Part shown: positions 7,597 through 12,107 of the stretch, in pieces
Layout of the letters: every line of letters starts with the position of its first letter
Position numbering within the stretch: the first letter of the stretch is position 1
Source: Vibrio sp.
GTDB taxonomy: Bacteria; Pseudomonadota; Gammaproteobacteria; Enterobacterales; Vibrionaceae
Assembly: GCA_007124475.1 (NCBI GenBank)
Contig: SLFB01000319.1
Span: 1-12,107 of the forward strand
Direction of reading: 5' to 3'
Length of the DNA stretch: 12,107 bases
The notes under the pieces: generated by a model
Told to the model about the DNA's origin: nothing
What the model saw: only the letters and a program-made list of their open reading frames with translations
Databases searched by the model: none
Position numbers and translations under genes: made by a program

Positions 7597-7724
7597 CTTG
7601 CTCTCTTTATGGTTAGGGACAATGCGGCTAGGCGCGATACAGCATGTCTGCAGTATACGCGAGTGTGCCCTAGAGATCATTTTTCGCCTTTTGTTCGATT
7701 GATCCTAGCGCCAAGTTATCAGAG

Positions 7725-7733
7725 TGATATGAT
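7725..7733 (+). promoter_or_regulatory. Possible extended -10 promoter element for hemB
   Basis: TGATATGAT gives a TGn extension followed by TATGAT (5 of 6 to the -10 consensus). A start near 7740 would give a leader of about 70 bases before the hemB GTG. I see no good -35 at 17 or 18 bases upstream, which an extended -10 promoter can tolerate. Consensus match only. Confidence 0.35.
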
Positions 7734-7809
7734 TTTATGACTGTACGTTCCAAGCACGTCCGCGGGTGATGTTAGATTGCCATGCGGTTCGACAAATAAG
7801 GAGAGTCGA

Positions 7810-8865
7810 GTGTCTGTATCAACCCAAGGTCAGTTTCCTGGCCGTCGCTTACGCCGCTTACGTAAACATGATTTTAGTCGCCGCTTGGTGGCTGAACATA
7901 GCGTTTCGGTCAATGATTTGATTTATCCGATGTTTATCTTGATGGGCAAAGATCGCCGTGAATCGGTAGACTCGATGCCTGGTGTTGAGCGTTTGTCCAT
8001 TGATTTAATGTTGGAAGAAGCACAATACTTATCCACATTAGGCATTCCGGCAATTGCTTTGTTTCCTGTTGTGACACCTGATGCGAAAAGTCTCGATGCT
8101 GCCGAAGCTTACAATCCTGATGGTTTAGTACAACGAGCGGTTAAGTTACTGAAAGAACATGTGCCGCAAATGGGGGTGATTACCGACGTAGCGTTGGATC
8201 CTTTCACCACCCATGGTCAAGATGGCATTATTGATGACAGTGGCTATGTACTTAATGATGAAACGACAGAGGTGTTGATCAAGCAGGCTTTATCCCATGC
8301 TCAAGCGGGCGCGGATGTAATTGCACCTTCGGACATGATGGATGGACGAATTGGTAAAATTCGCCAAGCGCTTGAAGAAGCGGGACATATTCATACCCAG
8401 ATCATGGCTTATTCGGCTAAATATGCCTCTTGTTACTATGGGCCATTTCGTGATGCTGTTGGCTCAGCAAGTAATTTAAAAGGCGGCAATAAGAAAAACT
8501 ACCAGATGGACCCTGCTAATAGCGATGAAGCTCTGCATGAAGTTGCGCTCGATATTAGCGAAGGAGCAGACATGGTAATGGTGAAACCGGGGATGCCTTA
8601 TTTGGATGTGGTGCGCCGAGTAAAAACTGAGTTGCAAGTGCCCACTTTTGCTTATCAAGTCTCTGGTGAATATGCAATGCACAAAGCAGCGATCTTAAAT
8701 GGTTGGCTCAAAGAGCGTGAAACCGTGATGGAATCACTATTATGCTTTAAACGAGCAGGTGCCGATGGCATTTTAACCTACTTTGCTAAGCAAGTTGCCG
8801 AGTGGCTGGCAGAAGATCAGGCATCGGTGGTGCAAGCGTTGCGTCAATCGAAAACAACAGAGTAA
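7810..8865 (+). CDS. hemB: Porphobilinogen synthase (delta-aminolevulinic acid dehydratase)
   Basis: HemB condenses two 5-aminolevulinate molecules into porphobilinogen, the second common step of haem biosynthesis. The start is the GTG at 7810, with AAGGAGAG five bases upstream; an 11-residue upstream extension is possible in frame but has no ribosome site. The 351-residue product carries the two Schiff-base lysines, K204 (MAYSAKYAS) and K259 (MVKPGMPYLD). The metal segment DVALDPFTTHGQDG (126-139) has Asp at 126, 130 and 138 where zinc enzymes such as E. coli HemB have Cys. This is the Mg2+-associated class typified by Pseudomonas aeruginosa. The basic N-terminal arm (GRRLRRLRKHDFSRRL) is that of the octameric enzymes. 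It is divergent from tatD and followed by the ryhB locus. Confidence 0.96.
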   Translation: MSVSTQGQFPGRRLRRLRKHDFSRRLVAEHSVSVNDLIYPMFILMGKDRRESVDSMPGVERLSIDLMLEEAQYLSTLGIPAIALFPVVTPDAKSLDAAEAYNPDGLVQRAVKLLKEHVPQMGVITDVALDPFTTHGQDGIIDDSGYVLNDETTEVLIKQALSHAQAGADVIAPSDMMDGRIGKIRQALEEAGHIHTQIMAYSAKYASCYYGPFRDAVGSASNLKGGNKKNYQMDPANSDEALHEVALDISEGADMVMVKPGMPYLDVVRRVKTELQVPTFAYQVSGEYAMHKAAILNGWLKERETVMESLLCFKRAGADGILTYFAKQVAEWLAEDQASVVQALRQSKTTE

Positions 8866-8881
8866 GTGTGTGCTTGATCAA

Positions 8882-8904
8882 CAAATGAGATTTTTTCTCA
8901 TTTG
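8882..8904. repeat. Perfect 9-bp inverted repeat between hemB and ryhB
   Basis: CAAATGAGA (8882-8890) and TCTCATTTG (8896-8904) are exact complements around five T residues. It could fold as the hemB 3' hairpin, but no T-run follows the right arm, so it is not a canonical intrinsic terminator. Its ATGAGA...TCTCAT layout and size also resemble a degenerate Fur site (TGA/TCA half-sites), and it ends four bases before the ryhB -35. Either role is inference. Confidence 0.5.
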
Positions 8905-8908
8905 CGTG

Positions 8909-8938
8909 TTGACATAAAGATGAGAACGATTATTATTA
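8909..8938 (+). promoter_or_regulatory. ryhB promoter overlapping a Fur-box-like operator
   Basis: TTGACA (8909-8914, perfect) and TATTAT (8931-8936, 5 of 6) are 16 bases apart. The stretch 8916-8934 agrees with the 19-bp Fur consensus at 12 of 19 positions, the best part being TGAGAACGATTATTA (8921-8935). It covers the spacer and the -10, so iron-loaded Fur would block RNA polymerase. This is the expected architecture for ryhB: off when iron is plentiful and strongly on when it is scarce. Confidence 0.78.
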
Positions 8939-8943
8939 ACCTT

Positions 8944-9160
8944 GTCTTAGGGGATAAATCAAAGTTAACCACCTGGCAGAATTAAGGTTAGTTTGATGCT
9001 AAGTGAAATTGCTGAATAGGTGAATGGCTTAGATTGATTCTTTTTGACACGACATTGCTCACATTGCTTCCAGTGTAATATTTAGCTTTCTGGTAAGTTG
9101 ACTGGCTTGTTAACTTAACCATTATACAGCTAGGCGACATCTTCGGGTGTCGCTTTTTTT
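8944..9160 (+). ncRNA. ryhB: RyhB iron-responsive regulatory sRNA, long Vibrio-type
   Basis: RyhB is an Hfq-dependent sRNA made under iron starvation that base-pairs with mRNAs of iron-using proteins (sodB, sdh and others in model species) and promotes their decay. The 27 bases at 9048-9074, beginning CACGACATTGCTCACATTG, match the E. coli RyhB pairing core as I recall it. The 5' end is placed from the -10 at 8931-8936 and the 3' end at the terminator T-run, giving about 217 nt. That fits the long RyhB known from Vibrio cholerae (over 200 nt) rather than the 90-nt E. coli form. About 100 nt of extra sequence precede the core. AAGTTAAC (8962-8969) can pair with GTTAACTT (9109-9116), which would bring the two ends together. 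The exact start base is approximate. Confidence 0.93.
9134..9160 (+). terminator. Intrinsic terminator of ryhB
   Basis: GCGACATC (9134-9141) and GGTGTCGC (9146-9153) form an 8-bp stem with one G-T wobble, closed by a TTCG tetraloop. Seven T residues follow (9154-9160). This is a very stable Rho-independent terminator, and its T-run also serves as the 3' tail that Hfq binds in sRNAs of this type. Confidence 0.95.
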
Positions 9161-9190
9161 ATGTCAACGAGCAAAAGGGCAGCAATTATC

Positions 9191-9199
9191 TTGTCCACA
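9191..9199 (+). promoter_or_regulatory. DnaA-box-like 9-mer, one mismatch
   Basis: TTGTCCACA differs from the strong DnaA box TTATCCACA at the third base. Alone it would be a chance-level match; it gains weight from the two perfect boxes about 110-140 bases downstream. Confidence 0.4.
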
Positions 9200-9290
9200 A
9201 TCATGGATCGTAAAAGGATCATTGGTGGTCTAGTCGATCTTAATTGTTTTCAATCAAAAACAATAACTTAAAGTGTTATTTTTGTTGTTG

Positions 9291-9320
9291 TTGTTATTGG
9301 CTAAATGTTGTGGATAAAAT
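9291..9320 (+). promoter_or_regulatory. polA: Possible polA promoter overlapping a DnaA box
   Basis: TTGTTA (9291-9296) and TAAAAT (9315-9320) are 18 bases apart and agree with the sigma70 consensus at 9 of 12 positions. A start near 9327 would leave a leader of about 205 bases. The -10 overlaps one perfect DnaA box, and the start region abuts the other. Consensus match only; other promoters closer to polA are not excluded. Confidence 0.3.
9309..9317 (-). promoter_or_regulatory. Perfect DnaA box (reverse orientation)
   Basis: TGTGGATAA is the exact complement of the consensus DnaA box TTATCCACA. It faces a second perfect box 15 bases downstream, so the two form an inverted pair about 200 bases before the polA start codon. 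Confidence 0.7.
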
Positions 9321-9332
9321 CTATGAACAGAC

Positions 9333-9341
9333 TTATCCACA
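9333..9341 (+). promoter_or_regulatory. Perfect DnaA box (forward orientation)
   Basis: TTATCCACA matches the strongest DnaA-binding 9-mer exactly and forms an inverted pair with the box at 9309-9317. Two exact copies in opposite orientation within 33 bases are unlikely by chance in a non-coding stretch this short. Confidence 0.7.
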
Positions 9342-9532
9342 GATGGTGGGTTGGCTAAGTCCAACTCAGAGATGATGATTAATCACCATTCTGATCCATT
9401 TGACTCTTAATGCTAACGCTGCGGCTGGTAAAAAATCAGCGCCCAAATAAAGGCTTGATGGGATCAACGTGGAAACCAAACGATAGTCGTGGCATTCTAA
9501 GCCATTACAGTTTTTGTTCGGACTCCAACACT

Positions 9533-12107
9533 ATGGCTCGTATCCCTGATAACCCTCTAATTTTGATCGATGGCTCGTCTTACTTGTACCGTGCTTTCCA
9601 TGCTTATCCTAGTACCATGACCAATGGCGAAATCCCTACTAATGCCGTGTATGGGGTGGTTAATATGTTGCGCGCCATGATGCGTCAATTTGCATCAGAG
9701 CGCATGGCGGTGATTTTTGATGCTAAAGGTAAAACTTTTCGTGATGAGATGTACAGCGATTACAAAGCAAACCGTCCACCGATGCCGGATGAGTTGCGCT
9801 GTCAAATTGAACCGCTACATCAGATTATTCGAGCGATGGGGTTACCGCTGATCTCCATCGAAGGGGTAGAAGCGGATGATGTGATAGGAACGCTCGCGGC
9901 GCAAGCTTCACAAGTGGGTATGCCAGTACTGATCAGTACCGGGGATAAGGATATGGCTCAGTTAGTTAATGAACATGTTACGTTAATTAACACCATGACC
10001 AATGTTGTGATGGATCGTGAAGGGGTGATTGAAAAATTTGGTATACCGCCTGAACTGATCATCGATTACCTTGCTTTGATGGGAGATAAAGTCGATAACA
10101 TCCCTGGTGTTCCTGGGGTTGGCGATAAAACGGCTACCGCCTTATTGCAAGGTATTGGTGGCTTGCAATCACTGTACAATAACTTAGATAAAATTGCTGA
10201 CTTAGGTTTTCGTGGTTCGAAGACCATGGCAAAAAAACTGCAAGATAATCATGATAATGCCTGGTTATCCTATCGACTCGCTACGATTAAGCTCGATGTG
10301 GAGCTGGAACATAGTCCGCAACAGCTACTGAAAACCGCCCCTGATTGTGATGCTCTCATCGCGCTGTACGGAAAAATGGCGTTTAAATCTTGGCTGACAG
10401 AATTACTTGATGGCGGCAATGGCGTCATCGAGGCGCGTGAAGTGAGTGTGACTGCCGCTGAGCAGGGATCGGCAAAGCCAGCGTCAGCCATGGTGGCCGC
10501 GAATATTGATCGCAGTCAGTATGAAACCATCATTGATGAAGCGCACTTTCAGCGTTGGTTAGAGAAATTACAGCAAGCCGATGTGATCGCTATCGATACC
10601 GAAACGGATAGTCTCGATTATATGCTAGCGAATATAGTGGGTTTATCTTTTGCCGTGAAAGAGGGGGAAGCGGCTTACTTACCCCTTGGTCATGATTATC
10701 TCGATGCGCCGCAGCAACTTGATCGTGACTGGGTATTGGCTCAGTTCAAACCCTTGCTAGAAGATCCTAAGGTATTGAAGGTTGGACAAAACTTAAAATA
10801 CGACCTTAGTGTGATCGCCCGTTACGGGATTGAAATGCGTGGTGTGGCTCACGATACCATGCTGGCCTCGTATGTGTATAACAGCGTTGCTGGTAAACAA
10901 GATATGGATAGCTTAGCGCTACGCTTTTTACAACATAACTGTATTTCGTTTGAGCAAGTGGCTGGTAAAGGCAAAAATCAACTGACTTTCAATCAAATCG
11001 ATCTTGAACAGGCAGCACCATACGCTGCTGAAGATGCGGATGTTACTTTGCGTTTGCACCATTGTTTACAGGGCTTACTGGAGCAAGAGCCAGCATTATT
11101 GAGCGTTTATCGTGACATTGAAGTTCCTTTGGTTCCGGTCTTATCACGTATTGAACGAACGGGTGTCTTAATTGACGATCAACAACTCGCTCATCAGTCG
11201 CAAGAAATTGCTGCACGCTTAGTCGAATTAGAGCGGAAGGCTTATGATATTGCTGGCCAAGAATTTAATTTAAGTTCTCCTAAACAGTTACAGACGATTT
11301 TATTTGAGCAGATGAAGTTACCTGTGGTGAAGAAAACGCCTTCAGGGACACCGTCGACCAATGAAGAAGTGTTACAAGAGTTAGCCTTAGATTACCCATT
11401 ACCAGCGGTGATTCTCGAATATCGAGGCCTAGCAAAGCTGAAATCAACTTACACCGATAAGTTGCCGAAAATGATTAACCCCGCCACTGGCCGAGTACAT
11501 ACTTCATATCATCAAGCGGTGACAGCGACCGGGCGTTTATCTTCAACCGATCCTAACTTACAAAATATCCCTATCCGTAATCAGGAAGGACGCCGTATTC
11601 GCCAAGCCTTTATTGCTCCAGCGGGTTGGAAAATTATGGCGGTGGACTATTCACAAATTGAATTGCGTATCATGGCTCATTTATCCGGTGATCCAGCCTT
11701 ACTGCAAGCTTTCCAACAGGGGAAAGACATTCACGCCGCGACAGCAGCAGAAATCATCGGTATCGATATTGAACAGGTAACCAGTGAGCAACGCCGCCGT
11801 GCCAAAGCGGTCAACTTTGGTCTTATTTATGGTATGAGTGCTTTTGGTCTGGCGAAACAATTAGGTATTCCACGAGGGGAAGCTCAGCATTATATGGATA
11901 AATATTTTGAGCGTTATCCTGGGGTGCTAGGTTATATGGAAGACACGCGTACTATGGCTGCTGAGCAGGGATATGTAGAAACCTTGTTTGGGCGTCGCTT
12001 ACACTTACCTGAAATTCAATCTCGTAATGGCATGCGTCGTAAAGCCGCAGAACGAGCAGCAATCAATGCGCCTATGCAAGGAACCGCAGCGGATATTATC
12101 AAAAAAG
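9533..12107 (+). CDS. polA: DNA polymerase I, C-terminus cut off by the window edge
   Basis: Pol I fills gaps and removes RNA primers in replication and repair. The 858 visible residues align by position with E. coli Pol I (928 residues), so about 70 are missing. The 5'-3' exonuclease (about 1-290) has acidic residues D13, D63, E113, D115, D116, D138, D140, D185 and D188. The proofreading domain (about 325-520) has D355 and E357 in DTETDSLD, plus D424 and D501, so it should be active. In the polymerase domain, motif A has D705 (AVDYSQIELRI), and the O-helix has R754, K758 and Y766. Motif C (HDE) lies beyond the edge. The ATG at 9533 is the only sensible start; the ribosome site before it is weak. 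It begins after a 372-bp gene-free stretch with DnaA boxes. Confidence 0.97.
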   Translation, partial: MARIPDNPLILIDGSSYLYRAFHAYPSTMTNGEIPTNAVYGVVNMLRAMMRQFASERMAVIFDAKGKTFRDEMYSDYKANRPPMPDELRCQIEPLHQIIRAMGLPLISIEGVEADDVIGTLAAQASQVGMPVLISTGDKDMAQLVNEHVTLINTMTNVVMDREGVIEKFGIPPELIIDYLALMGDKVDNIPGVPGVGDKTATALLQGIGGLQSLYNNLDKIADLGFRGSKTMAKKLQDNHDNAWLSYRLATIKLDVELEHSPQQLLKTAPDCDALIALYGKMAFKSWLTELLDGGNGVIEAREVSVTAAEQGSAKPASAMVAANIDRSQYETIIDEAHFQRWLEKLQQADVIAIDTETDSLDYMLANIVGLSFAVKEGEAAYLPLGHDYLDAPQQLDRDWVLAQFKPLLEDPKVLKVGQNLKYDLSVIARYGIEMRGVAHDTMLASYVYNSVAGKQDMDSLALRFLQHNCISFEQVAGKGKNQLTFNQIDLEQAAPYAAEDADVTLRLHHCLQGLLEQEPALLSVYRDIEVPLVPVLSRIERTGVLIDDQQLAHQSQEIAARLVELERKAYDIAGQEFNLSSPKQLQTILFEQMKLPVVKKTPSGTPSTNEEVLQELALDYPLPAVILEYRGLAKLKSTYTDKLPKMINPATGRVHTSYHQAVTATGRLSSTDPNLQNIPIRNQEGRRIRQAFIAPAGWKIMAVDYSQIELRIMAHLSGDPALLQAFQQGKDIHAATAAEIIGIDIEQVTSEQRRRAKAVNFGLIYGMSAFGLAKQLGIPRGEAQHYMDKYFERYPGVLGYMEDTRTMAAEQGYVETLFGRRLHLPEIQSRNGMRRKAAERAAINAPMQGTAADIIKK

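Larger units (their letters stand above)
9161..9532. other. Gene-free 372-bp stretch upstream of polA
   Basis: I find no convincing coding sequence here on either strand. The stretch is AT-rich, with a GTT microsatellite near 9283-9296 and three DnaA-box-like 9-mers. It also has a direct repeat TTGGCTAA (9297-9304 and 9351-9358) and a 10-bp palindrome TGATTAATCA (9376-9385). GATC sites occur but are not dense. The polA promoter must lie here unless polA depends on read-through past the ryhB terminator. Confidence 0.7.

Noticed and set aside
7597..7680. A 28-residue N-terminal extension of TatD from the ATG at 7680
   Set aside because: The extension does not resemble the family, whose proteins begin right before the metal-binding HxH motif, and it would run over the likely promoter.
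9161..9400. A chromosomal replication origin (oriC), because of the DnaA boxes, AT-rich stretch and GATC sites
   Set aside because: Only three DnaA-like boxes and a few GATC sites are present, with no array of AT-rich 13-mers and no neighbouring gidA/mioC or dnaA genes. A regulatory or titration site upstream of polA fits better.
8866..9532. Spot 42 (spf) sRNA, because it is linked to polA
   Set aside because: In E. coli spf lies downstream of polA, which is beyond this window. The RNA here carries the RyhB core and a Fur-type promoter instead.

Overview
This window comes from a gammaproteobacterial chromosome, most likely Vibrio or a close relative. The order rmuC-ubiE-ubiJ-ubiB-tatABC matches the conserved E. 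coli arrangement. An iron-responsive RyhB sRNA of the long Vibrio type (about 217 nt) sits between hemB and polA, and HemB is of the cysteine-free (Mg2+) active-site type. Base composition and codon use look even across the genes, with no obvious foreign island. The species cannot be fixed by reading alone.

Left edge (1-795): the N-terminal two thirds of an EamA/DMT-family membrane transporter on the minus strand, running off the window. A divergent intergenic region follows. It holds a near-perfect 20-bp inverted repeat with TA at both ends (MITE-like) and a probable promoter for rmuC.

Centre (796-6820): a plus-strand run of seven genes. RmuC is a membrane-anchored coiled-coil protein with a nuclease-like domain. 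UbiE, UbiJ and UbiB act in ubiquinone biosynthesis (methylation, lipid-binding accessory factor, atypical kinase). TatA, TatB and TatC form the twin-arginine protein export machine. From ubiE to tatC the gaps are at most about 54 bp, and ubiJ/ubiB overlap as ATGA, so ubiE-tatC reads as one operon. TatB has an unusually short tail. TatD, a TatD-family metal-dependent nuclease that ends the operon in E. coli, is here convergent on the minus strand and resembles a different branch of its family.

Right part (7597-12107): hemB (porphobilinogen synthase) diverges from tatD. After hemB comes ryhB, with a consensus-like promoter whose spacer and -10 overlap a Fur-box-like sequence, the diagnostic RyhB core, and a UUCG-tetraloop terminator. 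A gene-free stretch of about 370 bp then carries three DnaA-box-like 9-mers (two perfect, in inverted orientation) ahead of polA. PolA (DNA polymerase I) runs off the right edge at residue 858, with all exonuclease residues and most polymerase residues visible.

The window is mainly core chromosome. The parts most worth a second look are non-coding: the ryhB locus, the DnaA-box cluster before polA, and the MITE-like hairpin before rmuC. No phage, CRISPR or toxin-antitoxin system is visible, and I see no convincing new multi-gene system.
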